NCBI RefSeq assembly: GCF_011082085.1
Contig: NZ_CP041063.1
Span: 2,418,001-2,482,000 of the forward strand
Direction of reading: 5' to 3'
DNA: 64,000 nt
From: Bacillus sp. Cs-700
GTDB taxonomy: Bacteria; Bacillota; Bacilli; Bacillales; Guptibacillaceae
Shown here: one piece after another, positions 37,887 to 46,938 of the stretch
How the letters are laid out: the number at the start of each line of letters is the position of its first letter
How positions within the stretch are numbered: the stretch's first letter is position 1
Notes under the pieces: generated by a model
Database searches by the model: none
The model's input: only the letters and a program-made list of their open reading frames with translations
Told to the model about the DNA's origin: nothing
Translations under genes and position numbers: made by a program

Positions 37887-38710
37887 TTAATGAGATCCTG
37901 TACGAATTTAGGAAGTGCGAAGCTAGCCGTGTGAAGCTCTTTTGTATAGTACTTTGTGTCAATCTCATGGAAGCGACTTTCAGGTACTTCAAGCGGATCG
38001 TTCTTTTTCGAACCAATTGTAAATGTCCAGAGACCGCTTGGGTAAGTAGGAATGTTCGCTGTGTAAACGCGCGTAATCGGGAAAATCTCTCTTACGTCTT
38101 TGGATACTTGTGTAATTAAGTCTGCTTTAAACCATGGGTTGTCCGTCTGTGCAACGAAAATACCGTCTTCTTTTAAAGCTTTTGAAATGCCTTCATAAAA
38201 GCCACGCTCAAAAAGCTTTGCAGCTGGTCCAACCGGCTCCGTTGAATCGACCATAATGACGTCGTATTCTCCTTCGCTTTTCGCGATATGCATAAAGCCG
38301 TCATCAACGAGCACTTCAACACGCTCGTTATCTAACGCTCCTGCAATGGAAGGCAAGTATTTCTTCGAGTACTCGATCACTTTGCCATCGATTTCAACGA
38401 GTGTTGCTTTTTCGACAGATGGGTGCTTCAATACTTCCCGAATGACACCACCATCTCCACCACCAACAACAAGAACGTGTTTTGGATTGGGATGCGTAAA
38501 TAACGGTACGTGAGCGACCATTTCATGATAGACGAACTCATCTTTTTCCGTCGTCATAACCATGCCATCAAGAACAAGCATGTTTCCGAACTCTTCTGTT
38601 TCAATCATGTCCAGACGCTGAAAGTCAGTTTGTTCTGTATGCAACGTCTGTTTAATTTTCGCCGTAATGCCAAAGCTTTCTGTCTGTTTCTCTGTGTACC
38701 ATAATTCCAT
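37883..38710 (-). CDS. speE: Spermidine synthase
   Basis: 275 residues from the ATG at 38710 (AGAGGAG site 8 nt upstream). It transfers aminopropyl from decarboxylated SAM to putrescine. Motifs: [42 protein letters not shown] (dcSAM loop, about 83), VDDGFMHIA, and [14 protein letters not shown]. Makes spermidine from the putrescine produced by the coupled downstream speB. Confidence 0.97.
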   Translation of the reverse strand: MELWYTEKQTESFGITAKIKQTLHTEQTDFQRLDMIETEEFGNMLVLDGMVMTTEKDEFVYHEMVAHVPLFTHPNPKHVLVVGGGDGGVIREVLKHPSVEKATLVEIDGKVIEYSKKYLPSIAGALDNERVEVLVDDGFMHIAKSEGEYDVIMVDSTEPVGPAAKLFERGFYEGISKALKEDGIFVAQTDNPWFKADLITQVSKDVREIFPITRVYTANIPTYPSGLWTFTIGSKKNDPLEVPESRFHEIDTKYYTKELHTASFALPKFVQDLIK

Positions 38711-38891
38711 GTAAACCACTCCTCTATGTCAAATTGCTACACTAAGACCGTTCCCGAACCGCATAGGTCCAAACACCTTTAGTATGTAGCAAAAAAATGG
38801 ATCTAAGCATCAGGAAAGCTTGCCACCAAACGGAAGCCATCGTTTTCCTTATCCTTTCGTCCCTTTAAAAAGTTTCTTAAAGCACAAGAAA

Positions 38892-38919
38892 AGTATAGTC
38901 GACTCTGCGTAAAAAGCAA
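38892..38919 (-). promoter_or_regulatory. Probable sigma-A promoter of speE-speB
   Basis: On the minus strand TTGCTT (38914-38919), 16-nt spacer, TATACT (38892-38897). Start expected about 180 nt before speE. The rest of 38711-38982 shows no gene. Confidence 0.5.
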
Positions 38920-38982
38920 GAGAATTTTCTACATTCATTTCTTGTTTCTAACAGTAATGAATTTGCCCCTCTTCCATTCACG

Positions 38983-39762
38983 CTAAAACAACACCATCCA
39001 AACAAAGAGAGCGAGTACAAATCGATAGATGGCAAAAGGGATCAATCGGACGCGTTCAATGAATTTAATAAATGTTACAATAGCGAAAAGCGCAACGACA
39101 AAGGCTGCCAAAAAGCCTGTCACAAATACTGGAAGATCAGATACGGATAAAAACTGATAGCTTTTCAACAAATCATATCCGCTTGCCGCCACCATCATCG
39201 GAACCGCTAAAATAAACGAAAATTCAGCCGCTGTTTTGTGATTTGTTCCTAGTAAGACGCCGCCTGAAATCGTGGCGCCTGACCGTGAAAACCCTGGCCA
39301 CAGTGCTAAACATTGAAAGAGACCAATCGAGAAAGCTTGCTTAAGCGTTAAGTTATCTAAACTTGAACTAACAGGGGCACGTTTTTTTAAATCAGCGAAA
39401 ATCATTAACACGCCACCAACAATCAGTCCAATGACAACGGTATGCGGCGAGAACAGATAACTTTTTATAAAACCATGAAGAAGGAAGCCCGCTACGACAG
39501 CGGGAATCATACCAAGGATGAGATGAACAAGGGTTAACCCTTCACTTGTTTTTGGTGATAATAACGCAACAAATCGTTTTCGATACATAACAACCACCGC
39601 AAGAATTGAACCAAGTTGAATGACGATTTCAAACGTCTTTGCCCTCTCTCCAGTAAAATCAAGCCAGTATCCTGTTAAGATCAAATGCCCTGTTGATGAA
39701 ACTGGTAAAAATTCTGTTAGTCCCTCTACAATCCCAAGTATGATTGCAATCATGATCTCCAT
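38983..39762 (-). CDS. uppP: Undecaprenyl-diphosphatase UppP (BacA)
   Basis: 259 residues, a membrane enzyme with about eight helices. It recycles undecaprenyl pyrophosphate to the monophosphate carrier for wall synthesis and contributes to bacitracin tolerance. Signature loops: [20 protein letters not shown] (residues about 9-28, with the catalytic Glu and Ser) and [16 protein letters not shown] (about 160). Divergent from a class A PBP gene. Confidence 0.96.
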   Translation of the reverse strand: MEIMIAIILGIVEGLTEFLPVSSTGHLILTGYWLDFTGERAKTFEIVIQLGSILAVVVMYRKRFVALLSPKTSEGLTLVHLILGMIPAVVAGFLLHGFIKSYLFSPHTVVIGLIVGGVLMIFADLKKRAPVSSSLDNLTLKQAFSIGLFQCLALWPGFSRSGATISGGVLLGTNHKTAAEFSFILAVPMMVAASGYDLLKSYQFLSVSDLPVFVTGFLAAFVVALFAIVTFIKFIERVRLIPFAIYRFVLALFVWMVLF

Positions 39763-39950
39763 ACGTTTCTCTCCTCGCTCTCAGATAACATTGCGTATAG
39801 TTCATCTTATTCAAAAACTGGACAACTATTTTTTAAACTTATTGCTACCGTCTTTCGTTTTGAAAAAACAAGTATCTTTCATCGGGAAACGTGTTTAAGA
39901 GTTTCTAGATTGTTACATACTAGATTTAAGACGATGTGGGGGTGAACCAC

Positions 39951-42008
39951 ATGAAATGGCTCAAGGATGAGCGATTCCATTATTGGAAGCGATGGACCAT
40001 GCTTCTAAGTAAATTAATGATGATTGGCATCGTGTTAATCGGGATGTCTATGGGGATGCTTTATTTGCTAACGGTGTTTATGGGAGCTCCCGAGCTTCAA
40101 GTCCCACAAACAACGATTTACTATGATCATGATGAAACGGTTATAAGCGAATCAAATCAAGATGGTCAGAACCGCTATTGGGTTGACCTTGAACATATTT
40201 CTCCTAACGTGATTGATGCAACAATCGCCATTGAAGACAGGCATTTCTACGATCATATGGGGTTTGATTTTAAACGGATCGGCGGGGCAATTCTTGCAGA
40301 TCTAAAAGCAATGGCAAAAGTTCAAGGAGCTAGTACCATTACACAGCAATATGCGCGGAATCTCTTCTTAGAACATGATAAAACGTGGAAACGAAAAATC
40401 GCGGAAGCCTTTTACGCTTACCGGCTCGAGGTTCATTATTCGAAAGAAGACATTCTTGAAGGGTATCTCAACACGATCTACTATGGTCACGGCTCTTACG
40501 GAATTGAGTCTGCAGCAAGAACGTACTTTGGTAAAAAAGCAGAGGAACTTTCTCTTGCAGAAGCGGCGATGCTTGCTGGGATTCCAAAAGGTCCTGGCTA
40601 TTACTCTCCTTATGCCGATGCCGAGCGGGCAGAGGAACGGCAAAGCACCGTCCTCCAAGCAATGGTGTCGAACGATGTGATAACGGAAGAGGAAGCCATG
40701 CAAGCAGAGACTGAAAACATGGCCCTTCAAACGTTTACAGAAGAAACGAAGTCTGACATCGCGCCTTATTTTGCTCAGGAAGTAAAAAAGGAATTAAGGT
40801 CGGTTCTTTCACTTGATGAGCGTGTAATTGAGCAAGGCGGGCTCCATGTTTATACGACACTTGATGCAACGATGCAAAAGGCAGCAGAAAAGTGGGTAGC
40901 CTCTTCCATTGACCAAAAAAGCGACATTCAAGCAGCGCTCGTCGCCATGGAACCGACGTCAGGAGCCGTTAAGGTGATGGTCGGAGGTCGTGATTATTCA
41001 GAAAGTAAATTCAATCGTGCCACGATGGCAAAGCGAACGCCTGGTTCCACGTTTAAACCGCTGTTGTATTATGCGGCTATCAAGAATGGCTTCACGCCTT
41101 CGACGCTTGTGCGAAGTGAGCCAACAACTTTTTACTATGATAACGAAAAGAAAACCTATTCTCCGCACAACTATGGAGACGTTTATGCGAATGAGGAAAT
41201 TACCCTTGCACAAGCTTTAGCGCTTTCTGATAATGTTGTTGCGGTAAAAACACATATGTTTTTGGAGGAAAAAACGCTCGTTAATACGGCAAAATCATTC
41301 GGGATAACAAGTAAACTATCGGCAATTCCTTCCCTTGCGCTTGGAACAAAGCCTGTTGGGATGATGGAGATGACAGAAGCGTATAGCATGCTAGCAAATG
41401 GTGGCTATAGCGTTGCTCCGTATTACATTGAGAAAGTAACGGATCGCGACGGCAAAGTGATTTATGAGCATTCAACACAATCTGAGCTTGTTTTAGATCC
41501 TGAGGCTGCTTTTGTGACGACCAGTATGATGACCGGCGTCTTCGATGAATCACTCAATGATTACACGCGCGTCACGGGGTCTGGAATAGATCACCTCTTA
41601 ACGCGACCGGCTGCCGCCAAAACGGGATCAACTTCTACAGATAGTTGGATGGTAGGATTTACACCGCAGCTTACCGCAGCGGTTTGGGTTGGATACGATA
41701 AAGGAGAAACATTGAATCATCGAAACGATGGCTCTTATACGAAAAAGATCTGGGCAAATTTTATCGAAGAGGCACTAGCTGAAGAAGAAGCGACTGATTT
41801 TAAGAAACCAGAAAATGTGGTTGGGATAGAGGTCGATCCTCAAACAGGGCTGATCGCCACTGACAATTGCCCTGTGAAGCGCTTAACTTATTATATAGAA
41901 GGAACGGAGCCTTCACACCTTTGTGAAGATCATCCCGGAACGCCTTCTTCAGAGCAAGAAAAGCAGAAAAAAGGCATTTTCGATCGGTTCTTTAATTGGA
42001 TTAGATAA
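39951..42008 (+). CDS. pbpG: Class A penicillin-binding protein (PbpG/PBP2d-like)
   Basis: 685 residues from the ATG at 39951 (GGGGGTGA site). An N-terminal anchor helix (about 20-45) is followed by a GT51 transglycosylase with IEDRHFYDHMGFD, GASTITQQYARNLFL and the KIAEA..AYRLE motif. The transpeptidase domain has TPGSTFKP (catalytic Ser), SDN and KTGSTSTDSWMVGFTP. It polymerises and crosslinks peptidoglycan. Lying next to speE, it matches B. subtilis pbpG, a forespore sigma-F gene; I could not confirm a sigma-F promoter here. Confidence 0.93.
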   Translation: MKWLKDERFHYWKRWTMLLSKLMMIGIVLIGMSMGMLYLLTVFMGAPELQVPQTTIYYDHDETVISESNQDGQNRYWVDLEHISPNVIDATIAIEDRHFYDHMGFDFKRIGGAILADLKAMAKVQGASTITQQYARNLFLEHDKTWKRKIAEAFYAYRLEVHYSKEDILEGYLNTIYYGHGSYGIESAARTYFGKKAEELSLAEAAMLAGIPKGPGYYSPYADAERAEERQSTVLQAMVSNDVITEEEAMQAETENMALQTFTEETKSDIAPYFAQEVKKELRSVLSLDERVIEQGGLHVYTTLDATMQKAAEKWVASSIDQKSDIQAALVAMEPTSGAVKVMVGGRDYSESKFNRATMAKRTPGSTFKPLLYYAAIKNGFTPSTLVRSEPTTFYYDNEKKTYSPHNYGDVYANEEITLAQALALSDNVVAVKTHMFLEEKTLVNTAKSFGITSKLSAIPSLALGTKPVGMMEMTEAYSMLANGGYSVAPYYIEKVTDRDGKVIYEHSTQSELVLDPEAAFVTTSMMTGVFDESLNDYTRVTGSGIDHLLTRPAAAKTGSTSTDSWMVGFTPQLTAAVWVGYDKGETLNHRNDGSYTKKIWANFIEEALAEEEATDFKKPENVVGIEVDPQTGLIATDNCPVKRLTYYIEGTEPSHLCEDHPGTPSSEQEKQKKGIFDRFFNWIR

Positions 42009-42031
42009 AAGACGGGTGCTACACCCGTCTT
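42009..42031. terminator. Bidirectional terminator
   Basis: AAGACGGGTG / CACCCGTCTT, 10-bp stem with a CTA loop, A-rich before and T-rich after, between convergent pbpG and the DUF2164 gene. Confidence 0.88.
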
Positions 42032-42033
42032 TC

Positions 42034-42294
42034 TTAGCGATTCGATTCTGGATCTGGCTTCTTTAACGCCTCAAGGTCTTGTTCGATACTAATCCACTTT
42101 TGTTCTGTCATACCAATTGCGTCAGATATTCCAGCGTTGTAAAGTGTCGGACCGATATCGGACATCACAAAATGCAAAACGTTTTCAGCTGCAAGATCGC
42201 CAATTTCTTCATTTCGCTCTTCATAGAAAAATGCTTGGATGCGTTCAACTAATTCTTTCTTTTTCGCACGTGAGATTTGATACACCTTGCTCAC
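42034..42294 (-). CDS. DUF2164 family protein
   Basis: 86 residues with the whole family pattern: KKELVERIQAFFYEERNEEIGDLAAENVLHFVMSDIGPTLYNAGISDA. Small soluble helical protein of unknown function. Lies alone between the pbpG and ywhD terminators. Family named from memory of the motif. Confidence 0.8.
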   Translation of the reverse strand: MSKVYQISRAKKKELVERIQAFFYEERNEEIGDLAAENVLHFVMSDIGPTLYNAGISDAIGMTEQKWISIEQDLEALKKPDPESNR

Positions 42295-42335
42295 CCTCTC
42301 TAAGTAAACGCTTACGAAATGTTCCCTAGAACCAG

Positions 42336-42365
42336 AACAGCCCGGGGAAACTTCCCCGGGCTGTT
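42336..42365. terminator. Strong hairpin after ywhD
   Basis: A 14-bp perfect stem, AACAGCCCGGGGAA / TTCCCCGGGCTGTT, with a 2-nt centre. It lies about 100 nt past ywhD. The T tract is poor on the minus strand, so it may act as a barrier or terminator. Confidence 0.65.
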
Positions 42366-42462
42366 TTGGGTCCTAGCTATATGTGTTGCGTAACCATAAG
42401 TTTACGCTCAGTTTCAGGAAACCTCAAGGGATTTTATCAATTAGTCAGAAAACAACTCAAAG

Positions 42463-42990
42463 TTAGTCTTGAAGTCCTGCTTTCACTTCATCACTGGAAC
42501 GTTCATAGACTTCTTTATCAAACTCAATCAAATAGTTACGGAGCATTTGTTTTGATTTAGCATCCATATGGTCGACAACGACTTTACCCTTCATGGATTT
42601 ATCCATATTGTTTACATGCTCCGGCATGCTTTTCCATGCGCGCTTCGCTTCTGCATTAAAGAAAAATTCACACGCGCCAATGCCATAATAGTGTGGTCCT
42701 TCTTCCGTACGTTGAAGGGTCACCCATACGATCCAAGCTGTATGACCATCTGGCACTTCTTCGCGCGTCTTAACGAGCTTCTTGCGCTTTTCAAGAGCAC
42801 TACGTGCGTGAAGCGCACCTACATCTACATAAATTTCGTCCGTTGTCGGATCAATAATGACAGGTGAAACGTTATCGAGGTTAATCGTACCTACTCCATA
42901 ACCTCCGTGTCCGTCAGTAGAATCACCACTTAAAATGTTAAAACCTGTTGAAGGCTTCTTTTTCGGATTCTTTTCTTCTTCATTTGCCAT
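42463..42990 (-). CDS. ywhD: YwhD family protein
   Basis: 175 residues, soluble. Conserved Bacillus protein of unknown function. Features include a lysine-rich start, GFNILSGDSTDGHGGYGVGTINLDNVSPVIID, DEIYVDVGALHARSALEKR, and HTAWIVWVTLQR. Good AAGGAGGT site. Its place near pbpG and speE is the same as in B. subtilis. Confidence 0.88.
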   Translation of the reverse strand: MANEEEKNPKKKPSTGFNILSGDSTDGHGGYGVGTINLDNVSPVIIDPTTDEIYVDVGALHARSALEKRKKLVKTREEVPDGHTAWIVWVTLQRTEEGPHYYGIGACEFFFNAEAKRAWKSMPEHVNNMDKSMKGKVVVDHMDAKSKQMLRNYLIEFDKEVYERSSDEVKAGLQD

Positions 42991-43103
42991 TTCTTAGTAC
43001 CTCCTTCAATCGCAATTGTCCGCTATCATTTTATCACAATTACCTGAATGGATTCATGTCACAGCCATTCATGGTTTTATCGGAATTGATTTTAGATTAC
43101 CCC

Positions 43104-43132
43104 TTGTCAAATGCGTTTATTACGAATATTAT
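43104..43132 (+). promoter_or_regulatory. Sigma-A promoter of the purine permease gene
   Basis: TTGTCA (43104-43109), 17-nt spacer, TATTAT (43127-43132), start expected near 43139. ACGAATATT (43122-43130) and AACGTTCGT (43150-43158) have inverted CGAA cores that vaguely recall PurR boxes. I see no purine riboswitch core. Confidence 0.6.
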
Positions 43133-43177
43133 AGTATTTGTGCTTAAAAAACGTTCGTATTTAATGGAGGTCTTACC

Positions 43178-44494
43178 ATGTTTAACTCCTTTTTCCGCTT
43201 GAAAGAAAATGGAACAAACGTTAAAACAGAATTTCTTGCAGGATTAACTACTTTCCTGACAATGGTATATATCGTAATTGTTAACCCAATTATCCTATCC
43301 TCAACAGGGGTTCCGTTCGATACTGTCTTTATCGCAACGATTATTGCAGCCGTTGTCGGAACACTGTGGATGGGATTATTCGCAAATTACCCAATTGCAA
43401 TTGCACCTGGTATGGGTCTAAATGCTTACTTCGCATTTTCCGTCGTAGGTGGACAGGCAGGCGTATCTTATCAAGTCGCCTTTGGCGCTGTTTTCATTGC
43501 GGGGTTATTATTTATTATTCTTTCTCTAACCCCATTCCGTGAGAAGCTAATTGAAGCCATTCCGACAAATCTTAAGCTTGGTATCACAGCTGGAATTGGC
43601 TTATTCATTGCGTTTATCGGCCTTCGCATGACAGGCATTATCGTAGCCGATGAAGAGAACCTTGTTGGTCTTGGAAACCTTCATTCTCCTGAAGTGCTTT
43701 TAGCGCTTGTTGGCCTGATCATTACGCTTATTCTCATGGCCCGTAACGTTCCTGGGGCACTATTCTTCGGCATGATCGTTACTGCAATGATTGCGATCTT
43801 CACAGGTCAACTTGAATTTAAAGAAGGCTTCATGCAAACACCTTCGGCTCCTGAATTCTTCATTTTCGGAAGCCCACTTCAGGCAATTAAAGATATGGTT
43901 GAATACGGCTTATACGCCGTTGTATTTTCCTTCTTACTCGTTACTTTATTTGATACAACCGGTACGATGGTTGGCGTTGCTGAACAAGCTGGTTTAATGA
44001 AAGGGAAGAAAATGCCGCGTGCACGCCAGGCACTTCTTGCTGACTCGATCGGCACAACAGTTGGAGCCATTTTTGGAACAAGCCCTACAAGTGCTTACCT
44101 TGAATCCTCTGCAGGCGTTGCGGCTGGTGGTCGAACTGGTTTAACATCTGTCGTCGTTTCGATCTTGTTTATTGTCTCTGCGTTCTTTGGCCCACTCGTC
44201 GGCTCGCTATCAGGTCTTGCGGCGATTACAGCACCTACGCTCATTATCGTCGGAAGCTTAATGATTGGCGCCGTTGGTAAAATCGATTGGAGTGAGTTTG
44301 ACGAAGCTTTCCCAGCTTTCTTAATCATTCTCACAATGCCACTAACTGCAAGTATTGCAACAGGAATCGCTCTTGGCTTTATTACGTACCCTATTTTAAA
44401 AGTTGTTAAAGGAAAATGGCGCGAGGTTCATCCGCTTCTGTACCTTTTCGCTGTACTATTCTTCTATCAACTTGCTTTTCTTCCTCATGCATAA
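43178..44494 (+). CDS. pbuG: Hypoxanthine/guanine permease, NCS2 AzgA-like (PbuG type)
   Basis: 438 residues with about 12-14 membrane helices. Family landmarks: NGTNVKTEFLAGLTTFLTMVYIVIVNP near the start, YPIAIAPGMGLNAYFAFSVV (about 70-90), LFDTTGTMVGVAEQAGLM (about 260), and FGTSPTSAYLESSAGVAAGGRTGLTSV (about 300). Imports hypoxanthine or guanine with protons; the exact base is inferred. Alternative: the PbuO paralogue. Confidence 0.88.
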   Translation: MFNSFFRLKENGTNVKTEFLAGLTTFLTMVYIVIVNPIILSSTGVPFDTVFIATIIAAVVGTLWMGLFANYPIAIAPGMGLNAYFAFSVVGGQAGVSYQVAFGAVFIAGLLFIILSLTPFREKLIEAIPTNLKLGITAGIGLFIAFIGLRMTGIIVADEENLVGLGNLHSPEVLLALVGLIITLILMARNVPGALFFGMIVTAMIAIFTGQLEFKEGFMQTPSAPEFFIFGSPLQAIKDMVEYGLYAVVFSFLLVTLFDTTGTMVGVAEQAGLMKGKKMPRARQALLADSIGTTVGAIFGTSPTSAYLESSAGVAAGGRTGLTSVVVSILFIVSAFFGPLVGSLSGLAAITAPTLIIVGSLMIGAVGKIDWSEFDEAFPAFLIILTMPLTASIATGIALGFITYPILKVVKGKWREVHPLLYLFAVLFFYQLAFLPHA

Positions 44495-44497
44495 CCG

Positions 44498-44524
44498 AAA
44501 GCTCTGCCCTCGCGGCAGAGCTTT
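44498..44524 (+). terminator. pbuG terminator
   Basis: AAAGCTCTGCC / GGCAGAGCTTT, 11-bp stem, 5-nt loop, then a T run. Confidence 0.92.
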
Positions 44525-44572
44525 TTTTCTGACAAATCCACTAATACAGGTAACGCCCTTCCGATCAACGAC

Positions 44573-45604
44573 CTATACCCAATGCATCACTTTTTTCTCT
44601 TCACTACTCTTAAATGCAAGCTCAATCACTTTAATAACATTCAGCGCTTCTTCAGCAGTGACCGGTGGCGCGCTATCTTCTTTCAGGGCCTGATAAACTT
44701 CCTTGTAGTACGTTTGATAAGATCCAGGTAAGGTCTTCACCTCATGATCACCTTCTTCATTCGTCAGCACACCGAACTGCTCTCGCGCTTCTTCTCCCCA
44801 ACCTAATTCCCCTGGAACTCTTCCCGCTATCAACGCTTCCTCTTGAGGATCAATGCCCCATTTTAAGAACGAACCCTCTATTCCATGAAGTTGATAACGC
44901 GGCCCATGTTTTTTTACGAGAGAGCCACCATGAAGAATCACCCTTTTTTTCCCATAATGCAGAATCAGATGAAAGTAGTCATCTGTTTTGCCTTCTTCGC
45001 GCTGAGCGAGAATATCCGCATAAACGCCGTCCGGCTTACCAAAGAGGGTGAGCGCCTGGTCAATTAAATGGGAACCGAGGTCAAACAGAATGCCAGACCC
45101 TTTCTTGTCTTGCTCTCGCCAACGATCACGTACCTCCGCATTATAGCGATCATAATGAGCCTCGTAAGTGATAACCGATCCAAGCTGCTTTTCCTTTACG
45201 AGCTGTTTAATCGTGAGGAAATCACTGTCGTATCGTCTGTTATGGTACACGCTTAGCAAACGATCATTTTCTTCTGCAACCGCAATGAGACGCTCCCCTT
45301 CTTCTACACTAACAGTGAAGGGCTTTTCAAGAACAACATGCTTCCCTGCTTCAAGAGCCTGTTTGGCCATTGGAAAATGAAACTCATTCGGTGTCGTGAT
45401 AATGACCAGCTCGATTTCCTCATCGGTTAACAACTCCTCCATAGACGACACAACATTCACCTCTGGAAATGAATGATGGACCTTGTCTGGATTCGAAGAA
45501 ACGACTGTTGAAATCGTTAACCCCTCTACCGCTTTAATGACAGGTGCATGAAACGTCGCCCCTGAAAATCCAAAGCCAACTATACCTACTTTCACTTTTC
45601 TCAT
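44573..45604 (-). CDS. Gfo/Idh/MocA oxidoreductase, scyllo-inositol dehydrogenase (IolW/YvaA)-like
   Basis: 343 residues. N-terminal Rossmann fold VGIVGFGFSGATFHAPVI, then VVLEKPFTVSVEEGERL (catalytic Lys about 95), and a C-terminal domain with YHNRRYDSDFLTIKQLV, RDRWREQDKKGSGILFDLGSHLIDQAL (active-site Asp and His) and GGSLVKKHGPRYQLHGIEGSFLKWGIDPQE. This pattern is close to B. subtilis IolW, an NADP-dependent scyllo-inositol dehydrogenase. Substrate inferred; monocistronic. Confidence 0.85.
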   Translation of the reverse strand: MRKVKVGIVGFGFSGATFHAPVIKAVEGLTISTVVSSNPDKVHHSFPEVNVVSSMEELLTDEEIELVIITTPNEFHFPMAKQALEAGKHVVLEKPFTVSVEEGERLIAVAEENDRLLSVYHNRRYDSDFLTIKQLVKEKQLGSVITYEAHYDRYNAEVRDRWREQDKKGSGILFDLGSHLIDQALTLFGKPDGVYADILAQREEGKTDDYFHLILHYGKKRVILHGGSLVKKHGPRYQLHGIEGSFLKWGIDPQEEALIAGRVPGELGWGEEAREQFGVLTNEEGDHEVKTLPGSYQTYYKEVYQALKEDSAPPVTAEEALNVIKVIELAFKSSEEKKVMHWV

Positions 45605-45774
45605 TTTTTCACTCCCGCGTTATAAGCCTTTTGACCCCTTTTTCAATTCGACAAGAATACACAAATTACTCGACTTCTTTTTCCAAATTTTGATACTAAT
45701 AAACGATTATACTAATGTTCAGACGGGTATTTATGTAATGAATCCGAAACATTTGTAAAGAAGGTGGCTTTATT

Positions 45775-46203
45775 ATGAAAAAAACCCTTTATTCCCCTAT
45801 TATGATCAGTTTCATTCTTGGTTTACTTGCTTCTCTCATTTATTCGATCATTCTAGCAGCAGGCGGCTATCATCACACTGGATTAGCTGGCTTCTTTTCA
45901 ATTCTTACCATCCTAGTAGCTTATCTTCTACTTTCGACGTACTGGCTTCCGACCCTTCTTGAAATAAAAACGACGATTGCGCTCGGAGCGGGAATTACGT
46001 TCCATGTCATTAGTTCTTTCACGCTCGTCGTTATGATGGCAAGTACGTTACCGGAAATTTCAGAACTGCTTCTCCCTTACTTAAGTACACTACTTATTTC
46101 TTTTCTAATCATGATCGTCATTCTTATCGCTGGAATCATTCTTGGAAAAGTTGATTTCACGAAGCTTACTAATAGAGATAAGAAAATGTCGATGAAAGGT
46201 TAA
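45775..46203 (+). CDS. Hypothetical four-helix membrane protein
   Basis: 142 residues with four hydrophobic segments (about 10-30, 38-60, 66-90 and 100-127), then a lysine-rich tail facing the cytoplasm. No conserved motif that I recognise. The start is an ATG after AAGGTGG. It stands alone between the inositol-dehydrogenase-like gene and ywgA, with a bidirectional terminator after it. Function unknown. Confidence 0.65.
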   Translation: MKKTLYSPIMISFILGLLASLIYSIILAAGGYHHTGLAGFFSILTILVAYLLLSTYWLPTLLEIKTTIALGAGITFHVISSFTLVVMMASTLPEISELLLPYLSTLLISFLIMIVILIAGIILGKVDFTKLTNRDKKMSMKG

Positions 46204-46212
46204 TTTCAATAA

Positions 46213-46242
46213 CAAAAGGTGCCCCGATCAGGGCACCTTTTG
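46213..46242. terminator. Bidirectional terminator
   Basis: CAAAAGGTGCCC / GGGCACCTTTTG, 12-bp stem, between convergent genes (membrane protein and ywgA). Confidence 0.88.
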
Positions 46243-46273
46243 TTGTCTATTCATCTATTGTGCCAAAATGGCA

Positions 46274-46768
46274 TTAACAGCCAAGCTTTTCCATAAAAGC
46301 GTAGGCTTGCTCAATTTCATCTTCAGAATAATTTTGCTTCCGTTTTATCGTATGGACCTTCTCAACAACTTCTTCTTTTGTCAGGCGATCGAAAAAAAGA
46401 ATCGTTGAAACAAGTTCAAGAAAACGGGAGCTCTGGCTATTAATTTCACTGATACACTGACGAAGCTCAGGCAATTCAAAATCGTAATGACCTAGAAATT
46501 CGTCGCCTTCTTCCGTTACTACATACTTATATTGGTAATAGTTTCCTTTACTTTCTTTCACTTCTGTGACAAGACCAAGATTACAAAGCTCCTCTACTCT
46601 TAGTGTTAACTCTTCTGAGTAAGGACCATAGAAATGAAACTGATATTTCTCGTTAAATGGAAACTGTAACTTTTTGCAAATGTAAATGATCTTTTGTAGT
46701 TTCTTACGTCCAATGACCTCTCCGGCTTCTTTCAACACAGCTATCACTTTCGCGTGATCTTCTAGCAA
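46274..46768 (-). CDS. ywgA: YwgA family protein
   Basis: 164 residues from a TTG at 46768, which has GGAGGGG about 9 nt upstream and restores the family start (LEDHAKVIAVLKEAGEVIGRKKLQKIIYICKKL). The core FPFNEKYQFHFYGPYSEELTLRVEELCNLGLV is highly conserved among Bacillaceae. Predicted winged-helix-like protein; function unknown. The upstream ATG in frame has no ribosome site. Confidence 0.88.
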   Translation of the reverse strand: MLEDHAKVIAVLKEAGEVIGRKKLQKIIYICKKLQFPFNEKYQFHFYGPYSEELTLRVEELCNLGLVTEVKESKGNYYQYKYVVTEEGDEFLGHYDFELPELRQCISEINSQSSRFLELVSTILFFDRLTKEEVVEKVHTIKRKQNYSEDEIEQAYAFMEKLGC

Positions 46769-46815
46769 CCTGCACCCCTCCCATGTACTTTTTACAGGTT
46801 GTCCAAAAAGCAATC

Positions 46816-46911
46816 TTACTTTATCAAATGATGTTCAAAAGCTTTGCAGGCGGTCCACGCCACTTCTTTTGAACACACACCAGCATCACCTGTAGCGGAA
46901 GCGCACTTCAT
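46816..46911 (-). CDS. 31-residue Cys/His-rich small protein
   Basis: Short frame between ywfO and ywgA: ATG at 46911, stop at 46816. Three cysteines (3, 13, 22) and a His pair (27-28) in the spacing C-x9-C-x8-C-x4-HH look like a small metal site; the C-terminal part reads VAWTACKAFEHHLIK. AAAGG lies about 10 nt upstream as a weak ribosome site. It starts 27 nt after ywfO stops and ends 47 nt before ywgA starts, so it may be translated from the ywfO transcript. Real gene or chance frame is not settled; the residue pattern argues for real. Confidence 0.5.
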   Translation of the reverse strand: MKCASATGDAGVCSKEVAWTACKAFEHHLIK

Positions 46912-46938
46912 GCCAGGACTGCCTTTCTTTTTGAACAG

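Noticed and set aside
39763-39950. Sigma-F promoter for pbpG
   Set aside because: Candidate -35/-10 pairs have wrong spacing or mismatched key bases, so no call is made.
42991-43177. Possible purine riboswitch upstream of pbuG
   Set aside because: None of the conserved three-way-junction bases could be found; a plain sigma-A promoter leads to a 40-nt leader.
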